The position numbers and the translations under genes were made by a program. A stretch of 44,039 bases of DNA from Pseudofrankia saprophytica (GTDB lineage Bacteria; Actinomycetota; Actinomycetes; Frankiales; Frankiaceae): contig NZ_KI912267.1 in assembly GCF_000235425.2 (NCBI RefSeq), positions 1,051,788 to 1,095,826 on the forward strand, read 5' to 3'. The notes below the pieces were generated by a model that searched no databases, was not told where the DNA came from, and was given only the letters and a program-made list of their open reading frames with translations. Below are positions 34,591 through 43,082 of the stretch, one piece after another; position 1 is the stretch's first letter, and each line of letters opens with the position of its first letter.

Positions 34591-37500
34591 GGAGCGTCGG
34601 TCGGCCAGGCGCGGCCCGGGCGCAGCGTGCGGCGCGGGCGCGCGCCCAACTGGCACAGCGCGACGGCCCGCCCGCGGAGCACACCTCGTCCTCGGAGCAC
34701 GAGTCCGCGCAGTGGGCTGTCGCCGACCGGCCGCCGGCGGTCGCGCCCGTCGGGCCGCCCACGCCCGCCCCCGCGTCCGCACCCGGCGGCGGCGCGCACC
34801 CGCGGGGCAGCTCCGCCGAGGCCCAGCTCGCCCGGCTGGGTTTCACCGACGTCGACCGGGTCGCGGCCACGCTGCACCGCCTCGGCTTCGGCCCGCCGGA
34901 CGGGCTGCCGCTCACCGCCAACCCGGTGGTGGCCGAGCTCGCCCACGCCGCCGACCCCGACCGGGCCCTCGCCGGACTGGACCGACTGATCGACACGCTG
35001 GACACCCAGGACCTGACGGACGCGCCGGGCCCGACGGGCGTGGCCGGGGCCGCACGCCCGGCGGACCCCACCCGATCGTCCGCCGAGCTACGCGCCGCGT
35101 TGGCCACCCGGCCCGGCTCCCGGCGGCGGCTGATCACCGTCCTCGGCGCGAGCCTCGCGCTCGCCGACCACCTCGCGGCGCACCCGGCCGACTGGCGGAT
35201 CCTCGCCGACGACGAGGCGACCGCCGCGGCGCCGACCGCGGCGACCCACCGTGCCCGGCTGCTCGCCGCGGTCGGCGCGGACCCGGACGACGAGCGGCCG
35301 CGTGCACGCGGCGACGGTCCGGACGTACTGGACGCGTTGCGGGTCGCCTACCGGCGAGCGCTGCTGGTGCTCGCCGCCCGCGACCTGACCAACACGGTGA
35401 CGGTCGAGGACGCGACGGCCGAGCTTGCCGACCTCGCCGCCGCCGCGCTCGACGCGGGCCTCGCCGTCGCGCGCGCGGGCCTCGCGCCGACCGCGCCGCC
35501 GGTGCGCCTGGCCGTCATCGGGATGGGCAAATGCGGCGGACGCGAGCTCAACTACGTCAGCGACGTCGACGTCGTCTTCGTCGCGGAGCCGGCCACGGCC
35601 TCACTCCCCGACGGCCCGGGCGCCGCCACCACCGCCGCCACCGGGACCGCCGACGCCGCGGAACCGCCCGAGGAGGCCGCGCTGCGGGCCGCGACCCGGC
35701 TGGCCGAGGGGCTGGTACGGGCCTGTGGAACGCGCACCAGCGAAGGAGCGCTCTTCCAGGTCGACGTCGGCCTGCGCCCGGAGGGCCGTGACGGGGCACT
35801 GGTCCGCACGCTCGCCAGCCATCGCGCCTACTACGGGCGCTGGGCGCGCACCTGGGAGTTCCAGGCGCTGCTCAAGGCCCGGCCGGTCGCCGGCGACCTC
35901 GCGCTCGGTGCCGAGTTCTGCTCGATGGTCGAGCCACTGGTCTGGTCGGCGGCGTCCAGGCCCGGCTTCGTCGCGGACATCCGGGCGATGCGCAGGCGGG
36001 TGGAGGCGTCGTTGTCGAGCCGGGAGGCGAGCCGCAACATCAAGCTGGGCCCCGGCGGGCTGCGCGACGTCGAGTTCGCCGTCCAGCTGCTGCAGCTCGT
36101 GCATGGCCGTACCGACACGAAGCTGCATGCCCGCGCGACCCTGCACGCGATCGACGGACTGGCCCGCGGCGGCTACGTCGGCCGCCGCGACGCGACCAGC
36201 CTCGCCGACGCCTACCGGTTCCTGCGCGCCGTCGAGCACCGGCTCCAGCTGCGCCGCCTGCAACGGACCCATGTCCTGCCGCGCGACCCGGACGAGCTGC
36301 GCTGGCTGGGCCGCTCGCTGGGGATGCTCGGCGCGGAGGAGTTCGCCGCCGAGCACGCGTACACCGCCAGGTCGGTGCGGCGGCTGCACGAGCAGCTCTT
36401 CTACCAGCCGCTGCTGGAGGCCGTCGCCCGACTGTCGGCCGAGCAGGTACGCCTTACTCCCGGCGAGGCCGCCGACCGGCTTGCCGCGCTCGGGTTCGCC
36501 TACCCACACCGATCGTTGAAGCACATCGAGGCGCTCACCGCCGGCGTGAGCCGGACGGCGACGATCCAGCGCCACCTGCTGCCGACGATGCTGCCGGCGT
36601 TCGCCGACGCTGCCGACCCGGACGCCGGCCTGCTCGCCTACCGGCAGGTCAGCGAGGCGCTCGGCCGGGTCCCCTGGTACCTGCGGCTGCTGCGCGACTC
36701 GGCCGGCGCCGCCGACCGGCTGGCCAGGGTGCTGGCGGCCAGCGGCTACGTCGCGGCGCTGATGCGCGCCGCCCCCGAGTCGGTACGGCTGCTGCGCACC
36801 GAGGAGGACCTGCGCCCGGTGGGCCGCGGCGAGCTCGCCCGCACCCTGCTCGCCGTCGCCCGGCGCAACCTGGACGCGGACGACGCGGCCGCGCGGGCCC
36901 GCGCGATCCGCCGGGTCGAGCTGGTCCGGGTCGCCTGCGCCGACCTGCTCGGCCTGCTCGACGCGACCGCCGTCGGCGAGGCGCTCGCCGCGGCGGCCAC
37001 CGCGACCATCGAGGCGTCCCTGCTGGTCGCCCGGCGCACCGTGACCCGCCGGCTCGCCGCCGGCCGGCCGGCGGCGGACCGGTTCGCGGCCGTCGGCCAG
37101 CCCGCGGACGACCTGGAAGACCAAAGGACATGCGAAAATGATCTTCCTTCGCACGCCCGGCAGGCCTCGTTCTCAGGAGCACTGGCCGGGGAGCCGGCAC
37201 GGATCGCGGTGGTCGCGATGGGCCGGCTCGGCGGCGGCGAGATGTCCTACGGCAGCGACGCGGACGTGCTGTTCGTCCACGAACCCAGGCCCGGCGTAGG
37301 CGCGCGGGCGGCCGGCGAGTACGCCACGGCGGTGGTCGAGGAGCTGGTCCGGCTGCTCGGGCAGCCGGGACCCGACCCGGCGCTGCGCCTGGACCTGGGG
37401 CTGCGGCCGGAGGGCCGTAACGGCCCGGTCACCCGCGACCTGGACGGCTACGCGGCCTACTACCGTCGCTGGGCGCTCGGCTGGGAGGCGCAGGCCCTGC

Positions 37501-38060
37501 TGCGCGCCCGCCCACTGGCCGGTGACGCGGAGCTGGCGGCGCGTTTCCGCGACCTGGCGGACGGGTTCCGCTATCCGGCGCGGCTGCCCGGCGGGGCGAT
37601 CGCCGAGGTCGAGCGGCTGCGGGACCGGATGGGCGCCGCGCGGGTTCCGCGCGGCGCCGACCGGACCCTGCACGTCAAGTTCGGGCCGGGAGGGCTGACC
37701 GACGTCGAATGGACGATCCAGATCCTCCAGCTACGGCATGCCCACGAGATCCCGGCGCTGCGCACGACCGGCACCCTCACCGCGCTGCGTGAGCTCGCCA
37801 CCGCCGGCCTGCTCGACGGCGCCGAGGCGGCGGTGCTGAGCGCCGCCTGGCTCTCGGCGTCCCGGATCAGGAACGCGATCCTGCTCGCCCGTGGCACGCC
37901 CGGCGACCTCATTCCCCGGACCACCCCCGCGCTGGACCGGGTCGCCGGCGTCCTCGGCTACCCCCTCGAGCAGGTCACCGACGTCCTCGACGACCACCGC
38001 CGCGCCGCGGCCGCCGCCCGCCACGTCACCGACCGGATCTTCGCCCGCGAACAGGCCTGA
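34584..38060 (+). CDS. glnE: Glutamine synthetase adenylyltransferase/adenylyl-removing enzyme
   Basis: This bifunctional enzyme adds and removes AMP on the GlnA tyrosine and has 1158 residues, longer than the mycobacterial protein (about 994). Two nucleotidyltransferase domains are evident. The first has GMGKCGGRELNY and SDVDVVF near residue 312; the second has AMGRLGGGEMSYGSDADVLF near 878. Each is followed by a helical domain with a LRPEGR motif (LGLRPEGRNGP in the second). The first about 75 residues are Ala/Pro-rich and non-conserved. ATG 34584 is taken as the first in-frame start; 34587 is equally possible. A less GC-rich insert lies before the second catalytic motif. Confidence 0.95.
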   Translation: MMGSVGRPGAARAQRAARARAQLAQRDGPPAEHTSSSEHESAQWAVADRPPAVAPVGPPTPAPASAPGGGAHPRGSSAEAQLARLGFTDVDRVAATLHRLGFGPPDGLPLTANPVVAELAHAADPDRALAGLDRLIDTLDTQDLTDAPGPTGVAGAARPADPTRSSAELRAALATRPGSRRRLITVLGASLALADHLAAHPADWRILADDEATAAAPTAATHRARLLAAVGADPDDERPRARGDGPDVLDALRVAYRRALLVLAARDLTNTVTVEDATAELADLAAAALDAGLAVARAGLAPTAPPVRLAVIGMGKCGGRELNYVSDVDVVFVAEPATASLPDGPGAATTAATGTADAAEPPEEAALRAATRLAEGLVRACGTRTSEGALFQVDVGLRPEGRDGALVRTLASHRAYYGRWARTWEFQALLKARPVAGDLALGAEFCSMVEPLVWSAASRPGFVADIRAMRRRVEASLSSREASRNIKLGPGGLRDVEFAVQLLQLVHGRTDTKLHARATLHAIDGLARGGYVGRRDATSLADAYRFLRAVEHRLQLRRLQRTHVLPRDPDELRWLGRSLGMLGAEEFAAEHAYTARSVRRLHEQLFYQPLLEAVARLSAEQVRLTPGEAADRLAALGFAYPHRSLKHIEALTAGVSRTATIQRHLLPTMLPAFADAADPDAGLLAYRQVSEALGRVPWYLRLLRDSAGAADRLARVLAASGYVAALMRAAPESVRLLRTEEDLRPVGRGELARTLLAVARRNLDADDAAARARAIRRVELVRVACADLLGLLDATAVGEALAAAATATIEASLLVARRTVTRRLAAGRPAADRFAAVGQPADDLEDQRTCENDLPSHARQASFSGALAGEPARIAVVAMGRLGGGEMSYGSDADVLFVHEPRPGVGARAAGEYATAVVEELVRLLGQPGPDPALRLDLGLRPEGRNGPVTRDLDGYAAYYRRWALGWEAQALLRARPLAGDAELAARFRDLADGFRYPARLPGGAIAEVERLRDRMGAARVPRGADRTLHVKFGPGGLTDVEWTIQILQLRHAHEIPALRTTGTLTALRELATAGLLDGAEAAVLSAAWLSASRIRNAILLARGTPGDLIPRTTPALDRVAGVLGYPLEQVTDVLDDHRRAAAAARHVTDRIFAREQA

Positions 38061-38075
38061 CCGGTCCCGGACCTG

Positions 38076-38107
38076 CCGGCGGGTGGTGTCACCGGCGGGT
38101 GGTGTCA
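38076..38107. repeat. Perfect 16-bp tandem duplication ending at a kinase stop codon
   Basis: CCGGCGGGTGGTGTCA occurs at 38076-38091 and 38092-38107. Read on the minus strand, each copy starts with TGA, and the upstream one is the true stop of the kinase gene. It fills the short gap between convergent glnE and the kinase. Confidence 0.95.
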
Positions 38108-41100
38108 GCGGACGCCGAGGGCGGAGAAGTCGATCGTGTCGTACGCGGGCTGGTAGTAGACGTTGGTGAGGCCGGAGCTGTAGATGTTCGTGACCCTGTC
38201 GCAGGTCAGCGGGATGTAGGCGGCCGTGTCGAGTATCAGCCGCTGGGCGGCCGCCCACCTCGTCGCGGCGGTCCCGGCCGGGTCGGCGGCGCGGGTGCTG
38301 TCGGTGATGTCCGCGAGGAAGGCGTCGTCGAGGGCGGTGTTCACCGCGGGGTCGTTGAGCTCGGCGAGGTTCCTGTTGTTCGCGGCGAGGATTCTGCGGC
38401 CGTCGGTGAGGCTGGCGAGCAGGCCGGCGGGCGCCGGCCAGCCCGGGTCGTAGCCGACGAGCGCCAGGCCGATGCCCTGGTCACGCATCTTCTGCGGCGT
38501 GAAGATCAGGTTGAAGAAGGCGTCCGAGTCGAGCGCCGAGAGCTGGACATCGACGCCGATTCCGGCCAGGGTTTTCTTGATCGCGTTGGCCTCCTGCTGC
38601 GACGTGTCGTCGTCGGCGACCGCCAGCTTCACCGGGAAGCCGGCCGGCCGGCCGCATGTCGCCAGCTCCCGCCTCGCCTGGCTGGCGTCGCCATGACCAC
38701 CAGCACTCGGGTACAGGTCGAGCGTCGAGTGGTACCGCATCGGCGGCGAGACCAGCGTCGTCGCGGCGACGGCCTCGTCCGGGCCGCCATGGGCGGTGAC
38801 CTGTGCCTGCCGGTCGATCGCCCAGGCGATCGCCTTGCGGCAGTGGACGTTGTCGAAGGGCGCCACCGTCGTGGTGAGGCTCAGGGAACGCACCACGCCG
38901 CTGGTGACGGTCAGGCGTTGGTTGGCCCGCATCGCGGAATCCGTCGGAGCCCTGTCCAGGGTGAGCGGCAGGGCACCGGTCTGCCCGGCGAACACGTCCG
39001 AGTGGCCGGAGAGGATTTGCTCGTCGATGGTTTGCCGAGGCAGGCGCATGGCCTCCTCGATCCGGTCCGGCAACGCCGTGTTCACCGGATCGGTGGCCGG
39101 GTCCCAGGAGAGGTTGCGGACCAGCGTCAGCGACTGGCCTCGCTGGTAGGAGGCGAACTTGTACGGACCGGACGAGAACGGCCGGTCGGCGTACTGGGCT
39201 CCGGTGTCCTTCGCCCGAGGCACCGGAGTGGACGCGGGCGAGGCCATCAGGTAGTTCCAGTCTCCGAACGGCGTGGTCAGATGGAAAACGATCGTCTGGT
39301 CGTCTGGAGTCTCGATCGACCTGAGACCCAGCTTGTCCGGACTCGGATCCTGGTAAGGCCCCGGATATTTGTTGTTGGGGTCGTCCAGGTACCGGGTGAG
39401 TCCCTTCAGCCCGGTGGTCACGAGCTGGGCGTCGAACACCCGCTCGATCCCGTACTTGATGTCCCTGGACGTGATCGAGGTGCCGTCCTCGAACTTCAGG
39501 CCGGCGCGCAGGGTGTACCGCCAGGTGACCGCGTCGGTGGAGGTGGGGACGCCGGTGGCGAGGTCGCCGATCAGATCGGTCGTACCCGGCTTGTAGGTCA
39601 GCAGCTGCCGGGAGAACCATCGCTGCTGCGCCCAGCACTCGTCGGAGTTGCTGCGCTGCGGGTCCCAGGAGTCGCAGTCGGCGGCGGCGGCCACCCGCAG
39701 GGTTCCGCCCTTGCCCGTGGACGGGCGCAGGATGGGCCCCTGGACCGCGAGCCGCGGCGTGGTGCTCTGGGTGGCGGCCGCCGTCGGCTGGCCAGGGCCG
39801 GTCCCCGCCTTCGGGCCGTCCTCGCGTGGGATCAGCACCAGGGGAAGGATGATGGCGAGCGCGCCCACGACACCGCCGACCAGCAGCCACCACCGCCGCC
39901 GGTGCCTGCCCGCCCTGGGCGCCGCCGGGGCCGGGGTCGGCGCCATCGGGGCCGGGCTCGGGACCTGCGGGACCTGGTGGGGCGCGAAGGGCGTTCCGAC
40001 CTGGGTCGGCTGCGCGGCGGGGATCCCGGGACCGGCGGAAGCCAGCCTGGCCGGACCAGGCTGGCCGGGCGACGGCGCGGTGGGCAGCGGCGCGGTGGGC
40101 GGCGGCGGGACCGGTATGGCCCACGGGTTCGACTGGGGGTGGCCGCCGACCGGGAGGGTCGGGCCGTCGGAGGTGCCCACGGGCTTGCCCGCCGTGGCGG
40201 GCAGCCCCGCCGCCGCACCCGGACCCGCCGCCGCGGCCCGGGTGCCGGGGTGCCCCGCCGAGGGCTGGCCGGCGGTGAACCGCGGCCCGGTCGGCGGACC
40301 GTCAGCCGCGGCGCGCACGTCGTCGTCGAGCTGGACCTGCAGGTCCGACCGGGTGAGCCAGCCACGGCCCAGCACGGCGGCCGCCGCCGCGGCGAACTCC
40401 AGGCCGAACGCCCGCGCGCTGGGATAACGCATCGCCGGGTCGGGGGCGAGGGCGCGCAGCACGACGTTCGCGACCGCCGCCGGCACGCCCGGCGGCCGGG
40501 GCGGCGGGGCGGTCAGGCGGCGCTGCCAGAGCTGCTGCACCGGCAGCGACCGGTCGATCGGCGGCGCGCCGGACAACAGCTGGTACAGCACCACGCCCAG
40601 GGCATAGATGTCGGTCGCCGGCCCCAGCTGCCCGCTGGTGATCTGCTCGGGCGCCATGTACAACGGGGTGCCGACCTGCGCGCTGGCGGTCGCGACCGTC
40701 CCCTCCAGGATCTTCGCGACGCCGAAGTCGGTGACCTTGGCGGTTCCGGCGGCCGTGAACAGCACGTTGTCCGGCTTGACGTCGCGGTGCAGCACGCCCC
40801 GGTCATGCGCGTAGCCGAGCGCGGAGGCGACCGCGAGCCCCACCGCGCAGGACGCTTCCGGCCGCATGCCCTCCCGCCGCTGGGACAGCGCGCCGCCGAC
40901 GAGCTGCTCCATCACGATCAGGCAGAGGTCCGCGGTCTCGACATAGTCGTAGACCCGGACGATGTGGGGGTGGTCCATGCGGCCCAGCAGCTGGCCCTCG
41001 GAGGCGATGCCCGGGCGATCGCCCTGCGCCGGCGGGCGGGCCGGCAGCACCTTGATGGCGACGTTGTGCCGCAGGTGCCGATGCTGGCCGGCGAGCACCA

Positions 41101-41182
41101 GCCCGTAGGCACCCGAGCCCAGCCGCCCGCCGATCTCCAGCCCCGGCAGCGCCGCCGCCACCGACTCCCGGTCGACGATCAC
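38105..41182 (-). CDS. Ser/Thr kinase fused to extracellular oligopeptide-type solute-binding domain (SBP_bac_5)
   Basis: This receptor kinase has 1025 residues. The kinase domain spans about 10-275, with GSGAYGLVLAG, VAIK (Lys44), HRDVKPDN (Asp134), DFGVAKI and GTPLYMAPEQ, so it should be active. A Pro-rich linker of about 150 residues follows. The TM helix is at about 431-452 (WWLLVGGVVGALAIILPLVL). The outer 540 residues are a full family-5 binding protein: GGTLRVAAAADCDSWDPQ, LRAGLKFEDGTSITSRDIKYG, SSGPYKFASYQRGQ and CRKAIAWAIDR. No ABC genes are adjacent, so it is likely a peptide or solute sensor. GTG 41182 aligns with the MIVDRESVAAALP start of its paralogue. Confidence 0.92.
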   Translation of the reverse strand: MIVDRESVAAALPGLEIGGRLGSGAYGLVLAGQHRHLRHNVAIKVLPARPPAQGDRPGIASEGQLLGRMDHPHIVRVYDYVETADLCLIVMEQLVGGALSQRREGMRPEASCAVGLAVASALGYAHDRGVLHRDVKPDNVLFTAAGTAKVTDFGVAKILEGTVATASAQVGTPLYMAPEQITSGQLGPATDIYALGVVLYQLLSGAPPIDRSLPVQQLWQRRLTAPPPRPPGVPAAVANVVLRALAPDPAMRYPSARAFGLEFAAAAAAVLGRGWLTRSDLQVQLDDDVRAAADGPPTGPRFTAGQPSAGHPGTRAAAAGPGAAAGLPATAGKPVGTSDGPTLPVGGHPQSNPWAIPVPPPPTAPLPTAPSPGQPGPARLASAGPGIPAAQPTQVGTPFAPHQVPQVPSPAPMAPTPAPAAPRAGRHRRRWWLLVGGVVGALAIILPLVLIPREDGPKAGTGPGQPTAAATQSTTPRLAVQGPILRPSTGKGGTLRVAAAADCDSWDPQRSNSDECWAQQRWFSRQLLTYKPGTTDLIGDLATGVPTSTDAVTWRYTLRAGLKFEDGTSITSRDIKYGIERVFDAQLVTTGLKGLTRYLDDPNNKYPGPYQDPSPDKLGLRSIETPDDQTIVFHLTTPFGDWNYLMASPASTPVPRAKDTGAQYADRPFSSGPYKFASYQRGQSLTLVRNLSWDPATDPVNTALPDRIEEAMRLPRQTIDEQILSGHSDVFAGQTGALPLTLDRAPTDSAMRANQRLTVTSGVVRSLSLTTTVAPFDNVHCRKAIAWAIDRQAQVTAHGGPDEAVAATTLVSPPMRYHSTLDLYPSAGGHGDASQARRELATCGRPAGFPVKLAVADDDTSQQEANAIKKTLAGIGVDVQLSALDSDAFFNLIFTPQKMRDQGIGLALVGYDPGWPAPAGLLASLTDGRRILAANNRNLAELNDPAVNTALDDAFLADITDSTRAADPAGTAATRWAAAQRLILDTAAYIPLTCDRVTNIYSSGLTNVYYQPAYDTIDFSALGVR

Positions 41183-41399
41183 GATGCCCGCCCGCGGCCT
41201 GCTCGTGCCCCAACAGAAGTTACCGAACCCCCGCGAACCCGACACATGATGTGCCGATCGTAGGCCGACCATCGACGTGCCGTCGGCCGGGCCGCCTCAC
41301 CGACCGGACGACACGCGTCGACGGCTGGCCACCTTCATCCGGCGGAACCAGCCGGCCTCCGCGGGGATCGAAACTAGGGTGGCGAGACCGACGCCGACG

Positions 41400-42899
41400 T
41401 CAGGGGGTGGGGGCCGGGCTGGGCTTGGGCGAGGCAGGCAAAGCCGCGATCCCACCGGTGACCCGGTGGAGGCCGAGCACCATGGCGCGAGCATCGGCGA
41501 CGTCGGCGGCGGGAATGCCGTCCTCCACCGCGCTTCGGTCCGGCTCCGCGACCTCCGAGATCGACATGTAGGTGCTATGGACGCTGGAAAGGCCGGCCAC
41601 GGACACCCCCTGGAAGATGGCCACCCGGCCGTCGTGCACACCGATGTAGTACTGGCTGCGCGTCCACCCCCAGGCGCCGAGCGCGCCCGCGAGAAGCACG
41701 ACGGCCACGATGGCCCCGACAAGCACCAGCCTGCGGCGGCGCCGGCGTGGGCCCACGCCGCCCACCGGGGTCGGCGGTCCGGCGGTGCCGGCGCCACCCG
41801 GTTCGTCGGCCGCCGTCGGATACATCGGCCGGGATGACGGCCCGAAGGCACGGGCCGTGGAATCCGTCCGCGTCGCCACCTCGTCGCGATATCCCTGGTT
41901 GTCGGTCCTGGATGGCGCGGCGGGCGCACGGTCCCCGACGGACCGGCGGACCCGTGGCGACGGCTCGATGACCTCCGGGTTCCGGGCGACCGATTCCTGG
42001 GACGGCGGTACCGAGCCATACGCTCCGGTTCCGGCCGCCGCGTCGCGGACGTCATCGTCCAGCCGCAGCGGCAGGCCGGCGTGGGCGAGCCAGTCGCGAC
42101 CGTGGACTCCGACCGCGGCGACGGCCAGGTCACGCGCGGACGCGGACGGCGGCCGGTCGCCCGGCTCCTTGGCCAGCGCCCGCAGCACCACGTCCGCCAG
42201 CGGGGCCGGCACCGACGGCGGCACGGACGGTGTCGTCGTCAGCTGCTGGTGCCAGAGCGCCTGCAGTGGCAGCGACGGGTCGAAGGGTGGCCGGCCGACG
42301 AGCAACCGGTACATCAGGACGCCGAGCGCGTAGATGTCCGTCGCCGGTCCGAGCCGGCCGCCACGGATCTGCTCCGGCGCCATGTACATCGGCGTGCCCA
42401 GTTGGCCGGTCGCCGTCGTCGCCGTGCCCTGGAAGATCTTCGCGATGCCGAAGTCCGTCACCTTGACGGTCGAGGTGGCGTCGAACATGACGTTGTCCGG
42501 CTTGATGTCGCGGTGCAGCACACCACGCTCGTGGGCGTAGGCCAGCGCGGTGGCGACCCCCACGCCGACCGCGCACGCGGCCGGCGGCGCGAGACCCGCC
42601 AGACGGCGGGTGAGCGTGCCACCGGACAGCTGCTCCATCACGATCAGGCACAGCTCGTCGGTCTCGACGTAGTCGTAGACCCGGACGATGTGCGGATGAT
42701 CCAGGCTGGCGAGCAGCTGGGCCTCGGCCTCGAATGCCGACCGGCCTTCCTGGCCGGCTGGCAGCACCTTGACGGCGACATCCCGGTTCAGCCGCCGGTG
42801 GCGCCCGGCGAGCACCAGTCCGAACGCACCGGCACCAAGCCGGCCCCCGACCTCGATCGCGGGCAGGGCCGCGGCCACCGACTCCCGGTCAACGATCAT
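41400..42899 (-). CDS. Transmembrane Ser/Thr kinase with PstP-like ectodomain
   Basis: This Hanks-type kinase has 499 residues. Conserved parts are GAGAFGLVLAGRH, VAVK (Lys44), HRDIKPDN (Asp131), DFGIAKI and GTPMYMAPEQ. A Ser/Pro/Arg-rich linker leads to a TM helix at about 391-412 (LVLVGAIVAVVLLAGALGAW). The outer 87 residues start SQYYIGVHDGRVAIFQGVS, closely like the extracytoplasmic end of the actinobacterial phosphatase PstP/PrpC (xQYYVGxxxGxVAIFRG type). ATG 42899 is taken because the shared kinase N-terminus MIVDRESVAAALP starts there. It is adjacent to, and codirectional with, the kinase-SBP fusion. Confidence 0.92.
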   Translation of the reverse strand: MIVDRESVAAALPAIEVGGRLGAGAFGLVLAGRHRRLNRDVAVKVLPAGQEGRSAFEAEAQLLASLDHPHIVRVYDYVETDELCLIVMEQLSGGTLTRRLAGLAPPAACAVGVGVATALAYAHERGVLHRDIKPDNVMFDATSTVKVTDFGIAKIFQGTATTATGQLGTPMYMAPEQIRGGRLGPATDIYALGVLMYRLLVGRPPFDPSLPLQALWHQQLTTTPSVPPSVPAPLADVVLRALAKEPGDRPPSASARDLAVAAVGVHGRDWLAHAGLPLRLDDDVRDAAAGTGAYGSVPPSQESVARNPEVIEPSPRVRRSVGDRAPAAPSRTDNQGYRDEVATRTDSTARAFGPSSRPMYPTAADEPGGAGTAGPPTPVGGVGPRRRRRRLVLVGAIVAVVLLAGALGAWGWTRSQYYIGVHDGRVAIFQGVSVAGLSSVHSTYMSISEVAEPDRSAVEDGIPAADVADARAMVLGLHRVTGGIAALPASPKPSPAPTP

Positions 42900-42952
42900 C
42901 TGCCCGCCACCCAGCCGAACCCGGCAGCCCGGGTGCACCGGGCGGCAATCGT

Positions 42953-42981
42953 CATATACACGCTCCCCGATTCTGGCGTCA
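42953..42981 (-). promoter_or_regulatory. Predicted promoter of the kinase gene at 42899
   Basis: On the minus strand TGACGC (42981-42976) and TATATG (42958-42953) are separated by 17 bp. Transcription would start near 42945, giving a leader of about 47 nt. A near-perfect palindrome centred on GGTGCACC lies within that leader (about 42928-42944). Confidence 0.45.
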
Positions 42982-43082
42982 CGGTCGGTGCCTGACATCC
43001 GGGTAAACGCGTAGACGACCGCGGCAAGGTCACGTCCACCTCGGCGAGGCGGCGTTCTCGCCGCCGCCCAGGCCTTCCTCCC

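Noticed and set aside
38099-41263. A 1054-codon open frame on the plus strand opposite the kinase-SBP gene
   Set aside because: It is exactly antisense to a gene with full kinase and binding-protein motifs. The product is His/Arg/Gly/Val-rich and without domains, as expected for the complementary strand of GC-rich DNA.
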